From: Loktanella sp.
Lineage (GTDB): Bacteria > Pseudomonadota > Alphaproteobacteria > Rhodobacterales > Rhodobacteraceae
Reading direction: 5' to 3'
Length of the DNA stretch: 36,615 bases
Assembly: GCA_024686085.1 (NCBI GenBank)
Contig: JAIBDT010000025.1
Span: forward strand, 1 to 36,615
Shown here: in pieces, positions 27,087 through 36,240 of the stretch
How the letters are laid out: every line of letters begins with the position of its first letter
Numbering within the stretch: the first letter of the stretch is position 1
Made by a program: the position numbers and the translations under genes
The notes under the pieces: model-generated
The model's input: the letters and a program-made list of their open reading frames with translations, nothing else
The model's database searches: none
Told to the model about the DNA's origin: nothing

Positions 27087-27389
27087 ATGTCCAAAGTATC
27101 CAACACCCTGATCCTCGCATCCGCAGTTGCAACAGCAATGGCTGGCCTCGCCACAACAGCATCCGCGGCTGGCGACGAAAAGTGCTACGGCATTTCACTT
27201 GCTGGTGAAAACGGCTGCGCTGCGGGTCCGGGCACATCCTGCGCCGGCACATCCACAGTAGACTACCAAGGCAATGCTTGGTCCTTGGTGCCAGCAGGCA
27301 CATGCGAGACAACAATGATCGAAGCTATGGGCGACAGCCCAGAGCGCAAAGGCTCGCTCACAGCGCTAGAGCGCGACATCCCAGCATAA
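27087..27389 (+). CDS. bufA: DUF2282 bufferin precursor peptide (BufA1-type)
   Basis: This is the substrate peptide of a bufferin metallophore system, exported to the periplasm where the modified peptide binds metal such as copper. The 100-residue precursor has a Sec signal (cleavage near TASA-A) and four cysteines, Cys33, 44, 52 and 73. They lie in the DUF2282 pattern [24 protein letters not shown] and PAGTC. ATG at 27087 has AAGGAAT upstream; the in-frame extension to 27054 is not used. BufB/BufC-type enzymes from the next two genes are known in this family to convert cysteines to thiooxazoles. Confidence 0.9.
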   Translation: MSKVSNTLILASAVATAMAGLATTASAAGDEKCYGISLAGENGCAAGPGTSCAGTSTVDYQGNAWSLVPAGTCETTMIEAMGDSPERKGSLTALERDIPA

Positions 27390-27397
27390 GCGCCGCG

Positions 27398-27422
27398 TCG
27401 GGTGGGCATCACGTCCACCCGA
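27398..27422 (+). other. Intercistronic hairpin between bufA and bufB
   Basis: TCGGGTGG (27398-27405) pairs with CCACCCGA (27415-27422) eight bases after the bufA stop. No T-run follows. It probably stabilises the bufA part of the message or attenuates downstream genes, giving excess precursor over enzyme. Confidence 0.6.
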
Positions 27423-27456
27423 TCCCCCCGAACTGCCCGCAACTTTGGTGATCTTC

Positions 27457-28305
27457 ATGTTTGATGCCCCTCCCTCCAGCAACCTGCCACCGCGTGCGGG
27501 CGTCGGCTATAAGCCGCAGCATTACATGGCGATCACCCAAGATGCGGGGCCACTCGGATGGCTCGAAATCCATGCGGAAAACTACATGGGCCATGGCGGG
27601 CGCCCTATCGCACAACTGCGCCACCTGTCAGAGCGCTTCCCCATTTCCGTGCATGGCGTCGGCCTGTCCATCGGGGGCGAAGGGCCACTTGACCCCGACC
27701 ACCTTTCACGGCTCAAACACCTCGTAGACTGGCTCAACCCCGCCAGCTTTTCCGAACATCTGGCATGGTCCACACACGACAGCCACTTTCTGAACGACCT
27801 GCTGCCCCTGCCCTACACTGCGAAAACCGTTGACCGGGTCAGCGCGCATATCGACCAAGTGCAAAATCACTTGGGTCGGCAAATGCTGCTCGAAAACCCG
27901 TCCAGCTATTTGGCCTTCAAGGACAGCGACATGTCCGAAACAGATTTCCTACGCGAAGTCGTCGGCAAAACAGGCTGCGGGCTGCTGCTGGACGTGAACA
28001 ACGTCTTTGTGTCCGCAACCAACTTGCAAACATCACCACAAGACTACATCGACAGCTTCCCACTGGATGCGGTTGGCGAAATGCACCTTGGCGGACACGA
28101 CGAGGACGAGGATGAGGCAGGCGCGCCACTGCTTATCGACAGCCACGGCAAAGCGGTCGTCGATCCGGTCTGGGCGCTGCTGGACTACACGCTCGCGAAA
28201 TCAGGGCCAAAACCGTTGCTGATCGAATGGGACAACGACGTGCCAGACTGGGATGTGCTCTTGGACGAAATCACGCGCGCCGATGCTGCATTGGCGCTGG
28301 TCTGA
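27457..28305 (+). CDS. bufB: DUF692 bufferin maturase, MbnB-like multinuclear iron enzyme
   Basis: A TIM-barrel iron oxidase that with BufC modifies cysteines of the precursor. The 282-residue product carries the family ligand motifs in order: LEIHAENY (36-43), SVHGVGLS (around His66), [42 protein letters not shown] and LIEWDND. Start ATG 27457 is the natural N-terminus; a TTG and a GTG just upstream are in frame. Its stop overlaps the bufC start (TGATG). Confidence in the family is very high; the specific reaction is inferred from family knowledge. Confidence 0.92.
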   Translation: MFDAPPSSNLPPRAGVGYKPQHYMAITQDAGPLGWLEIHAENYMGHGGRPIAQLRHLSERFPISVHGVGLSIGGEGPLDPDHLSRLKHLVDWLNPASFSEHLAWSTHDSHFLNDLLPLPYTAKTVDRVSAHIDQVQNHLGRQMLLENPSSYLAFKDSDMSETDFLREVVGKTGCGLLLDVNNVFVSATNLQTSPQDYIDSFPLDAVGEMHLGGHDEDEDEAGAPLLIDSHGKAVVDPVWALLDYTLAKSGPKPLLIEWDNDVPDWDVLLDEITRADAALALV

Positions 28306-29036
28306 TGGTCACGCAAACCCAATTCCAAGCAGGGCTTTTGGACCCGACCCAACCCGCACCAGACGGGCTGATCAACCCAAACGGGGACCAAGCGACCAAA
28401 CGCTATGACGTCTACCGCAACAACGTCGCCGTCAGCCTGTCAGACGCTTTAGAGGCCGCCTTTCCGGTCATCCGCAAACTGGTCGGAGATCAATTTTTTC
28501 GCGCTATGGCAGGGGTTTACCTGCGCAAACACCCGCCCACAACGCCAATGATGATGTTCTACGGGCAAGCCATGCCGCAATTCCTGCGACGGTTCGAACC
28601 TGCAAAATCCCTGCCCTATCTGCCCGACATCGCACGGGTCGAACTGGCCATGCGGCAATCCTATCACGCAGCTGACGCGACACCGATCAACGCAACAATC
28701 CTCGCCGAAATGGCACCTGACACATTGATCAGCGCGAAACTCAAACTCGCACCCGCGACAGTCGTGCTGCAATCCGACTACCCGATCTACAGCATCTTCA
28801 TCGCTAACACCGTTGACGGTGCGCCGCCCGCAAAAATGGAGCCAGAGAACATGCTGATCACGCGGCCAAACTTTGACCCCGCGCCGCACCTGATCTCAAA
28901 CGCAGCGGCACACTGCATCACCTCGTTGCAAAACGGCGACTCACTTGGGGTGGCCATGTCCACCTCAGGACCCGATCTCGATCTCGGCGCAACCCTCGGG
29001 CTGCTGCTCGGGCAAAGCGCCATCTGCGAAATTTAA
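28305..29036 (+). CDS. bufC: DUF2063 bufferin partner protein (BufC/HvfC-like)
   Basis: This is the partner of the DUF692 enzyme, thought to deliver the precursor peptide. The 243-residue protein has the helical DUF2063 N-domain (TKRYDVYRNNVAVSLSDALE at about 31-50, then FRAMAGVYL) and a more variable C-terminal domain. Despite the old name for the domain, DNA binding is not supported. Coupled to bufB by TGATG. Confidence 0.88.
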   Translation: MVTQTQFQAGLLDPTQPAPDGLINPNGDQATKRYDVYRNNVAVSLSDALEAAFPVIRKLVGDQFFRAMAGVYLRKHPPTTPMMMFYGQAMPQFLRRFEPAKSLPYLPDIARVELAMRQSYHAADATPINATILAEMAPDTLISAKLKLAPATVVLQSDYPIYSIFIANTVDGAPPAKMEPENMLITRPNFDPAPHLISNAAAHCITSLQNGDSLGVAMSTSGPDLDLGATLGLLLGQSAICEI

Positions 29037-29051
29037 CGAAAGGCCCTTCCC

Positions 29052-29579
29052 ATGCTGTCCCTCTACACCGCGACCACATCTAAACTCGAAAGCATGGGCG
29101 ACAAAGCCCTCCCTCTTTTGGCGCGCTTCACCTTTGCAGCCGTGCTGCTGATGTATTTCTGGAACTCCGGAAAAACCAAACTGGGCGATGGGGTCTTCGG
29201 GTTTCTCTCGCCCAGCTCCAACGCCTACGCGCAAATATTTCCCAAAGCGTTTGAAGCAACAGGCTACGACACCTCGCAACTCAACGCCTTCCACTGGGCG
29301 GTTGTGGTCGGAGGCACAGTTGCAGAATTCATCCTACCACTGATGATCGTGATCGGGCTGTTCACACGGCTGGCAGCACTGGGAATGATCGGCTTTGTGG
29401 CGGTGCAATCACTTACAGATATCTACGGGCATGGCGGCGAATTTGGGGGCTGGTTCGAGCGTATCTCAAACGACCTGATCGCAGACCAACGCGCGTTCTG
29501 GGTGCTTGGCCTTCTGATCTTGGTGTTCAAAGGGGCGGGCGCGCTGTCCGTGGACCGACTGCTTAAAAATGCGCCTTAG
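29052..29579 (+). CDS. DoxX-family membrane protein of the bufferin operon
   Basis: The 175-residue inner-membrane protein has about four hydrophobic segments and the DoxX pattern (LLARFTFAAVLLMYFWNSG, VGGTVAEFILPLMIVIGLFT). DoxX proteins regularly end DUF2282/DUF692/DUF2063 operons, probably in redox or export support, but the role is unproved. It starts 15 bases after bufC with AAAGGCCC upstream. Its end overlaps the convergent membrane gene by 17 bases. Confidence 0.88.
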   Translation: MLSLYTATTSKLESMGDKALPLLARFTFAAVLLMYFWNSGKTKLGDGVFGFLSPSSNAYAQIFPKAFEATGYDTSQLNAFHWAVVVGGTVAEFILPLMIVIGLFTRLAALGMIGFVAVQSLTDIYGHGGEFGGWFERISNDLIADQRAFWVLGLLILVFKGAGALSVDRLLKNAP

Positions 29580-29928
29580 GCTCGTCAGGCTTACCCGCAG
29601 CAATCGCTAGAATACCGCCCAAACCTGCAAACCCGATGGGGAACATGGTGCCGACGTTGAAACCGAACGCGATGTAGAACAACAGCGCCGAGGCAATCAT
29701 CAAGCCACCACCCCATAGGGCGCGCATCTTCGCCATCGCACCGCCAGCAATCGCCAACAACGGGGCCATGAAACTGGCAAAGCGGATCAATCCGGGGTTC
29801 TGCAAAGAGAACAACTCTGTGACCTCGGGGCGGGCATCCGATAACTCGGCATAGCCATAGCCAAACAGGCCCACGACAATTCCGATAAGGCCGGCAATAA
29901 TTCCAAGCATAAGGGCAGCGTTACGCAT
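29563..29928 (-). CDS. Small four-segment membrane protein, unknown
   Basis: The 121-residue protein is almost entirely hydrophobic, with segments at about 5-25, 50-66, 70-88 and 92-112 and a short charged tail (GKPDEPKAHF). It begins MRNAALMLGIIAGLIGIVVGLFG and has an AGGAG ribosome site. No function recognised. It follows the two Spx-like genes by 22 bases and is likely their operon partner. Confidence 0.75.
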   Translation of the reverse strand: MRNAALMLGIIAGLIGIVVGLFGYGYAELSDARPEVTELFSLQNPGLIRFASFMAPLLAIAGGAMAKMRALWGGGLMIASALLFYIAFGFNVGTMFPIGFAGLGGILAIAAGKPDEPKAHF

Positions 29929-29950
29929 AAGTGGTCTCCTTTGCTCTGAC

Positions 29951-30280
29951 TTAGGGTTTCAGAACAGATTGCGCAACATCTGGCTTCCAACCAATCGTCC
30001 AAGCACCGTCTTTGACGATCACAGGACGCTTCATCAATGTGGGATTTGCGGCTAGCAAGACACTGGGATCACTGGCCTTTTCCGCGTCAGTCAAGCCACG
30101 CCACGTGGTCGATGCGCGATTTATCGCCTTGTCACCAAACTGGGCAATGATCTCGGCAATTTCATCCGCAGACAGACCATCGGCACGGACATCCACCACA
30201 TCAAACACCTGACCAGAAGCGGCAATCGCCTTTTGCGCCTTGCGGCAGGTGTCACAAGATTTCAGACCATAAAACCGCAT
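29951..30280 (-). CDS. Spx/ArsC-like thioredoxin-fold protein, second of a tandem pair
   Basis: The 109-residue protein has an N-terminal CxxC (KSCDTCRKA, Cys9 and Cys12) and the ArsC/Spx C-terminal pattern (LLAANPTLMKRPVIVKDG). YffB/Spx-like proteins of this kind are annotated as arsenate reductase family, but the reaction is rarely shown. I placed the start at 30280, where ATG overlaps the stop of the preceding paralogue (TGATG); a frame extension of four codons is less likely. Confidence 0.85.
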   Translation of the reverse strand: MRFYGLKSCDTCRKAQKAIAASGQVFDVVDVRADGLSADEIAEIIAQFGDKAINRASTTWRGLTDAEKASDPSVLLAANPTLMKRPVIVKDGAWTIGWKPDVAQSVLKP

Positions 30281-30606
30281 CACGACAACCAAACCGCACG
30301 GGCATCATCGTCCCAACCCAAAGTATAACGGGTACCATCCGTGATCACAGGACGGGCCATCAACGCAGGCTGATCGGCCAGTTGGGCATCCGCCTCGCTC
30401 TCCCTGATCCACGCATTCACATTGCGAAACGCCTGAGACTTACGGTCCACCAGATTGTCACCAAACTGGGCAATCAAAACCGCCCATTCGGCATCCGTCA
30501 AACGGTCCGCACGGACATCTCGAAAAGCGACATCAAGGCCAGCTTCAGCCAAGGCCTTGCGGGCCTTATTGCAATCGGAACATGTGGGGAGGCCGTAAAG
30601 GATCAT
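30280..30606 (-). CDS. Spx/ArsC-like thioredoxin-fold protein, first of a tandem pair
   Basis: The 108-residue paralogue of its downstream neighbour has CxxC at Cys9/Cys12 (PTCSDCNKARKAL), FGDNLVDRKSQAFR in the middle and LMARPVITDG near the end. Both cysteines are kept in both copies. This is the first gene of a three-gene minus-strand operon with coupled translation. Confidence 0.85.
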   Translation of the reverse strand: MILYGLPTCSDCNKARKALAEAGLDVAFRDVRADRLTDAEWAVLIAQFGDNLVDRKSQAFRNVNAWIRESEADAQLADQPALMARPVITDGTRYTLGWDDDARAVWLS

Positions 30607-30759
30607 GAGATTTCTTTCGTTGTTTTACCAAGTGTGACCGATGAAGCGCGCGTTGTGAAGTGCATCACTCGCGTCAAACCGCGCGCTCGGTCCGCAGCGT
30701 GGGTGCAAAGCGCCCTCCCCATGGGGTGACTTTGAGGCGTCTTGGAAAATGTATATTAT

Positions 30760-30784
30760 TTGGACCCGGAACATCCGGGCCCAA
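30760..30784 (-). terminator. Hairpin after the decayed peptide-transporter operon
   Basis: TTGGACCCGGA (30760-30770) and TCCGGGCCCAA (30774-30784) pair with one mismatch around ACA. It starts 12 bases after the ancestral stop codon of the binding-protein gene. The following sequence is A/T-rich but has no clean T-run, so termination is likely but not certain. Confidence 0.5.
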
Positions 30785-30795
30785 GTCATTCCAGC

Positions 30796-32276
30796 TTATT
30801 CTGAGATTGTCGCTTTCTCGAAGATTGCGAAACCGTCTGCGCTCCAGCCGATATCACTGACGTCGACTTGGCTTACGAACAGCCGGAGGCGCGGAATGAT
30901 TGGCAGAACAAATCGGTCTTCGCGGAAGATGCGCGCAACTTCTTTGTAGGCCGCCTTGCGCTCTTCGAGAACGGGGTTGATCCACCCGCTTTGACGGCAG
31001 CGGCATAGGCTGGGTTTTCATAGCTGGTGATGTTGCCGTCTGGACGAAACACAACTGTTGTTTCCAAAAGCGCCGATGGGTCTTTGCCCGCCCGACCGAA
31101 TGCATGGCTTGCAATCTCGTATGACCGTTCATCCACATATGTCGAGCGATAGCCCACGGCATCGACGTTCTCGATGGAAAGGTTGATGCCGACCTGCGCC
31201 AGATCAGCCTGCAGGATTTCTGCGATGGTTGTGTATTCCGTGCGAACTTCTGTTGACGTCAGGATCTTGAGTTCAATCGGCAAGGTCTCGCCCGAAGCTT
31301 CTAGCGCTGCCCGTGCTTTATCAAGATCATATTCGCAATTGTCATATTCCGCGACACAGGCGATCGAATTGGGGTTGTAAGGAAGGCACCAAGTTGTGCC
31401 CTCAGGCCCAAAGAACAACTGCGCAATCCGTTCGCGGTCGAGAGACAGATCAATTGCCTCACGGACCAGTGGGTTCTGCAGTGCAGGCACTTTGAGGTTG
31501 AGGGACAAATCATGCGCAACGCCAGATGGCGCGCTACCTGTGGTGAAATCCTCATCGCAGCTAAAGGGCAGCACATCGATCCAACCGAGTTCCGTGACCA
31601 GATCCAGTTCGCCGCTTTTCAAAGCCAGAAGCTCGGCTTGTTGATTTGGCGCTGTGACGATTTCGACGGCGTCTAGGCTGGGAGCGTCATTGCGATCAAG
31701 GCGCGTGAGCGTGCCAGGTTCATGGCTTGCAACCTTAAACGGACCAGTGCCATTGGCGGTTTGGCTGAAATCTGACGCAGTCTCGCCGTCAATGATAAAG
31801 AACAGTTCAAACAAGTCGAACACACCGGGGAAAGGCGCTTCAAAAGTCATAACGACAGTGTGGTCGTCAGGTGCTTCAAGGCTGATAACACGCTCAGCGA
31901 AGCCGCGGATAAGCGCACCGTTATCTGGGTTAAGGACATAATCCATCGACGCTTTGACGTCTGCCGACGTGAACGCCTTGCCCGAGTGGAATGTGACACC
32001 GTCACGCAGCTTCATGGTCAGCGTCAGGCCGTCTTCGGAAAAGTCCCAGCTTTCCGCAAGGCGGGGTTCAGGGGCCATGTTCGCATCATAACGCGTCAGG
32101 GTGTCATCTAGATTGTTGACCATCGGCTCGTATGCTGGTGCCAAGACAAAGGGGTTAAGGTTTGGCAGCGTTGCCGTTTATCCAAGGCGCAGCACGCCGT
32201 CCGCAGAGGCTGTTCCTGTCGCTGCGATAAAGGCGGCCGTGGCTATCGTTGATATTAGCTTTGATTTGATGGTCAT
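30796..32276 (-). pseudogene. Peptide-type (family 5) solute-binding protein, broken by a stop and a frameshift
   Basis: A GGAGGAG site precedes ATG 32276 and a complete signal peptide (to GTASA). After VLRLG the frame meets TAA at 32178-32180. It then continues with a normal family 5 SBP (TLPNLNPFVLAPAYEP, LTMKLRDGVTFHSGKAF). Near 30971-30977, in a run of C, one base is missing. The ORF then ends early, but the next frame completes the protein (RLRLFVSQVDVSDIGWSADG) to a TAA at 30796-30798. Two independent lesions indicate a pseudogene. Its ligand was probably a peptide or peptide-like solute. Confidence 0.88.
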
Positions 32277-32313
32277 AGTTTTCTCCTCCAGTGTTGCGCC
32301 AATGGCGACTTTG

Positions 32314-34232
32314 TTATTTTGGGTGTGGTTTTTGTCCGCCCGACGTTGCCAAAGTGGCAAGGCGGTCAAGGTCTTCTCGGTAATGGCAGGCCACGCGGTG
32401 GCCGCTGGGCGAAACATCCGTCAGCTCCGGCACTTGAGCGCCGCAACGGTCGTCCGCCAATGGGCAGCGTTTTCGGAAGCTGCACCCTGATGGGATATTC
32501 GCAGGGTCAGGTGGTGCACCGGACACAACGAATTTCCTTGTTGTTCGGTCTTTTTGATGATCCGCAGGGATCGATGCCAAAAGCGCCCGGGTATAGGGGT
32601 GACGCGGGAAGGCGAATACCTCTTCGCACGGACCAATCTCGACCCGCTTGACAAGATACATGATGGCGATCCGGTCCGACACATGACGCAAGACGCCAAG
32701 GTCATGGGCAATAAAGATATAGCCCGCGTCACTTGTGCTGCGCAGATCATCCAACAGATTGACCACCCGAAAGTTCGGACGGGCGGCGATTTAGGGAGTG
32801 ATCCGCCTGCCCAACCGCTTTGATCAACGCGGCGGTCTTTGCCGCAATTCGGTTGCGGTCCCATCCTGCGATTTGCATTGGCTCCGCGATAATTGCGCCG
32901 ATTGTCATGCAGCGGTCCAGTGATGATGTCGGGTCTTGAAACACCATTTGAATGTCGCGCCTGGCGTCGCGCAAGGCGCGGCCCTTGAGGCCAGACAGTT
33001 GGCGTCCGTTGACCTCTATTTTACCGCTTGTCGGCGTCAGCAGTCCCATCGCAAGGCGCGCGAGCGTCGACTTGCCGCAACCAGATTCACCAGCCAGACC
33101 CAGAGTTTCACCGCGGCGCAATTCCAAATCTATGCCGTTGACGGCTTTCACATGTCCAAAGGCCTTCGTGAGGCCTTCGATCTTTAACACGACGTCGCCG
33201 TCCGACTGCGCCCTTCTCTGTTTGGTGGGCGCTTGAGCAGTTTTGGAGCAAAGCGCTAAGATGTCCTGATAGAAATGGCAGGCCACGGCGCGACCGTCGT
33301 CAAAGCGCGTCAGCGTCGGTCGATCTGTCTTGCAAACGTCTTGCGCGAAGGCACAGCGCGGATGGAACGGGCAGCCAGGCACGGCATCTGCCGAAGACGG
33401 CGGCAAGCCCGGAATAGAGGCTAGTCTAGCCTTGTCTTGCGTGGAAGACGGGCGGCTTTCCAGCAACGCGCGCGTATACGGGTGTGCTGGCGCATCAAAT
33501 AGATCAGCAACCGATGTTTCTTCAACAATCCGGCCCGCATACATGACAATCACGCGCTCAGACAATTCAGCCACAAGGCCAAGATCGTGCGTAATGACCA
33601 CCGACGCAACGGCATGGTTTTCCTGCAAATCGCGGATCACGCCAACAATCTGTACCTGCACCGTCACGTCCAGCGCGGTCGTCGGCTCGTCCGCGATGAT
33701 GATGCCCGGCTCGCCCGCCAACGCCATTGCGATCACCGCGCGCTGTCGCATGCCACCCTAAAATGCATGCGGGAATTGCGTGACGCGCAGCTCTGGGTTT
33801 GGCATGCCAGTTTCATCCAGCAAGCGCAGTAAGCGCCTCTTGGGAAGCGTTGGAATCATGAACAGCGACAGTTTCCGAGACTTGTTCGCCAATGCGCATT
33901 GTCGGGTTGAGCGATGCCATCGGGTTTTGAAACACCATCGAAATCTCGGTGCCGCGCAATGTTGCAAGTCGCGCGTCAGTGGCCCCGACGATGTCTTCGC
34001 CGTTCAGTGTGATGGCATCTGCTTTGATCATTGCAGTCGGCGGCAACACCCCCATTGCGGCAAGCAGGGTGACAGATTTTCCAGACCCGGATTCGCCCAC
34101 AATTGCCACCGCTTCGCCAGACCGGATCGACAGGCTAACCCCGTCGACCACATGACGACGGCCCTCTTCGGTGCGGAACGAAACGCTTAGGTTTTCGACA
34201 GCAAGCACGGGGGAAAGATCAACAGGTTTCAT
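32314..34232 (-). pseudogene. Fused double ATPase of the peptide ABC transporter (GsiA-like), multiply broken
   Basis: The ancestral gene encoded two ATPase domains in one chain. Domain 1 begins at 34232 (Walker A GESGSGKSV); its frame is lost near 33815-33830 after EALTAL. The next frame carries on (LLDETGMPNPELRVTQFPHAF) into an amber codon at 33758-33760, exactly at the Ser of the signature (F-stop-GGMRQR). Domain 2 (Walker A GESGCGKST) runs to LSGGQ and then jumps to NLLDDLR at 32759-32764. That removes about 100 bases, including Walker B, and changes frame. The C-terminal oligopeptide-binding tail (ACHYRED) remains. At least three lesions make function impossible. Confidence 0.88.
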
Positions 34233-34800
34233 TATTTGCCACCTCCAGCCACATGGTTTGGATCCAGACGGTCGCGCATCGCGTCTGCGATCAGGTTGAT
34301 GCCCACGACAACAAGCGTCAGCGCCAATCCAGGGAAAATCGCATAGGCGGGTACGATGTCGATAAAGCGCAACGAGTCGGCCAGCATCTGTCCCCAGCTG
34401 GGCGTGGGAGGTTGAACACCCAGTCCAAGGAACGAAAGACCTGCTTCGAGCAGGATAGCGATGCCGACCGACAAGCTGGCTTGCACCACAAGCGGACCCA
34501 TGGCGTTCGGTGGGATGTGGCGCAGCATGATGCGGCCACTGCTGGCGTCCATTGACGCGGCAGCTTCCACATATTCTTGACGTGCTTCAATCATGGCCAA
34601 TGCCCGTGCCAGTCGGGCAAATAGCGGCGACTGAGCGATGGCGACCTGAACGAAACAAGGCCCAAGAATTGCGACAACAGCAGCGCCCAGAAGGATCGCA
34701 GGAAAGGCACTGATCGCATCGGATAGGCGCATCATCACAGCATCTACCCAGCCACCCAAATAGCCTGCCGTGATCCCCATGAAGATGCCCAAAGCCCGAG
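34232..34800 (-). pseudogene. DppC-like permease, 5' part lost at the IS66 junction
   Basis: From about [17 protein letters not shown] onward this is an intact C-terminal ~180 residues of a peptide-type permease, with the coupling motif EYVEAAASMDASSGRIMLRHIPPN and GLSFLGLGVQPPTPSWG. The N-terminal membrane segment and periplasmic region expected upstream (about 90-110 residues) are absent. Beyond about 34800 the opposite strand encodes IS66 transposase. The stop overlaps the ATPase ATG (TAATG). The second permease and the operon promoter are also missing. Confidence 0.82.
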
Positions 34801-35090
34801 CTGATCTCAGCGATGGACGACTGGATCTCGACAACAACATTTGTGAACGTTCGATCCGCCCAATCGCCCTGAACCCCAGGAACTATCTGTTCATGGGCTC
34901 AGTTGGTGGCGGCAAAGCAGCCGCGATTGCCTATACCCTCATCGAGACGGCGAAAATGAACGACGTCGATCCTGGGGCCTGGCTCACATGGGTGCTTGAA
35001 CGCGTCGCCGATCATAAGATAAACAGGATAGGTAAACTCATGAACTGCCAGTTCGCAAATCTGCTTCCTGACAAAAGAGAGGTGGGGTAA
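34800..35090 (+). mobile_element. IS66-family transposase fragment (C-terminal end)
   Basis: The frame encodes the C-terminal ~80 residues of an IS66 Tnp[63 protein letters not shown]. The catalytic DDE core upstream is absent. After about 35035 the sequence no longer resembles TnpC, so the 3' end is also altered. No terminal inverted repeats or target duplication were recognised. The left boundary (about 34798-34806) is where the permease homology ends; exact limits are uncertain. Confidence 0.85.
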
Positions 35091-35093
35091 ATT

Positions 35094-35828
35094 ATGCTCT
35101 ATCAATTACGCACCAATCCAAGAATTGGTTTTTCCTTGGTTTCTGAATGCGCTGACGGCTTTATTGATCTTCCATTGAGTGATTATGAGCAAAAATCAGA
35201 ACCCATCGTTAATTTAAGTAGCCAAACAATGAAAGTTGCGCATCTACCGCATAGCTATTCACCACCAAGCTTCATCAGGGAGTTCGCCACGCAAGCTCAT
35301 TCTCGCGGTAGGGCTGTTACCGCAACAAAAATCCCCGACTTTTGGTCCACCAATCCACTACCTACCGTCTCGGATCGCCTTAGGGTGCTCATTGAAGACT
35401 TAGATCCGGGTGTTCACCGGTTTGTACCGATTGTGATGAGGGACCGCGTGAGTGGCGAGGTTTTAGCTGATGGTGCTTATCATCTTCTCTTATGCGGTCG
35501 ACTGGTGGAAATTGATCCGGCAATCAATCAGGTTTCTAAGGACAATTGCGATGTTTTTGGATTTGCGTACCCTTCTACACAAGGCTCGGACAATATCGAA
35601 GCGCGAATATACCAAACGATTGTATCAGACACGTCAATTCAAAGGACATTGTCCGAGTTCCCATTGTGGCGGTTCAACACCCGTAGCATCGAGAATTTTC
35701 CCTTTGGGTGTCGTGAAATTCTTTATTCCAACGCTAGGCTTGTGAAAGCTGCGCAGGCACTAAAACTTCGTGGCTTCAATGAAACCAAAGGTTTGACGAC
35801 TAGAGACGTAAACCATGTCTGGTATTGA
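35094..35828 (+). CDS. Imm11/DUF1629-like immunity-type protein, orphan
   Basis: The 244-residue soluble protein contains the pattern of the Imm11 (DUF1629) family: PDFWSTNPLPTVSDRLRVLIEDLDPGVHRFVPI, split as a PDFW start and an LEPG-type turn before HxFVPI, then a C-terminal NARLVKAAQALKLRGF helix. Such proteins neutralise partner toxins of polymorphic toxin systems, usually encoded just upstream. No toxin gene is present here; the IS66 remnant lies immediately upstream. GAGAGGTGG precedes the ATG. Base composition is visibly AT-richer than the flanking chromosome, supporting acquisition. The family call is from motif memory. Confidence 0.65.
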   Translation: MLYQLRTNPRIGFSLVSECADGFIDLPLSDYEQKSEPIVNLSSQTMKVAHLPHSYSPPSFIREFATQAHSRGRAVTATKIPDFWSTNPLPTVSDRLRVLIEDLDPGVHRFVPIVMRDRVSGEVLADGAYHLLLCGRLVEIDPAINQVSKDNCDVFGFAYPSTQGSDNIEARIYQTIVSDTSIQRTLSEFPLWRFNTRSIENFPFGCREILYSNARLVKAAQALKLRGFNETKGLTTRDVNHVWY

Positions 35829-36240
35829 CGTCGACCAGAGTGAAATTCTCTGAACACTATAGCACCAGATCCGGCAGGGTCACCGGACGCATACACAAAA
35901 ATTAGGAACAGTGACCAAACCACAATCCTGGTGCGCACATTCCTTCGGGTTTGAGCCGCGGGTCATAGCGGACTATCGCGAAAATCTTAGTTACTGTTTG
36001 CACCTACTGATCGGGGTCAATCTATTTTTTGGTAAATTGGCATGAGGCTTATCAAGCGCATTAAGCATCTGATCCGCTTCTCAATTGACCTACATTCCGC
36101 AGATACCATGTTATCCGGCAAGCCCCAAAAATGCTGTTTCCAAGAACCGTTTATCAATCAGCCGTTAGAGCCTTCGGTCGCTAAAACTGACAAGAAAGCA
36201 TTCCAACGATTTTGGTCCGGGGCCCATCGCATCGATCTGG
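35829..36240. other. Gene-poor stretch in the accessory end
   Basis: About 410 bases between the Imm11-like gene and the end of the dihydrofolate reductase gene. Only short frames are present (the longest, from 36042 on the plus strand, runs antisense into the reductase gene), none with protein-like character. I see no RNA gene, repeat or clear IS end here. Confidence 0.5.

Noticed and set aside
34840..35093. Intact IS66 element
   Set aside because: Only about 80 C-terminal transposase residues are present; accessory IS66 genes, catalytic core and terminal repeats are not seen.
35860..36040. Possible insertion-sequence end near GATCGGGGTCAAT
   Set aside because: No matching inverted repeat, target duplication or transposase sequence found nearby.
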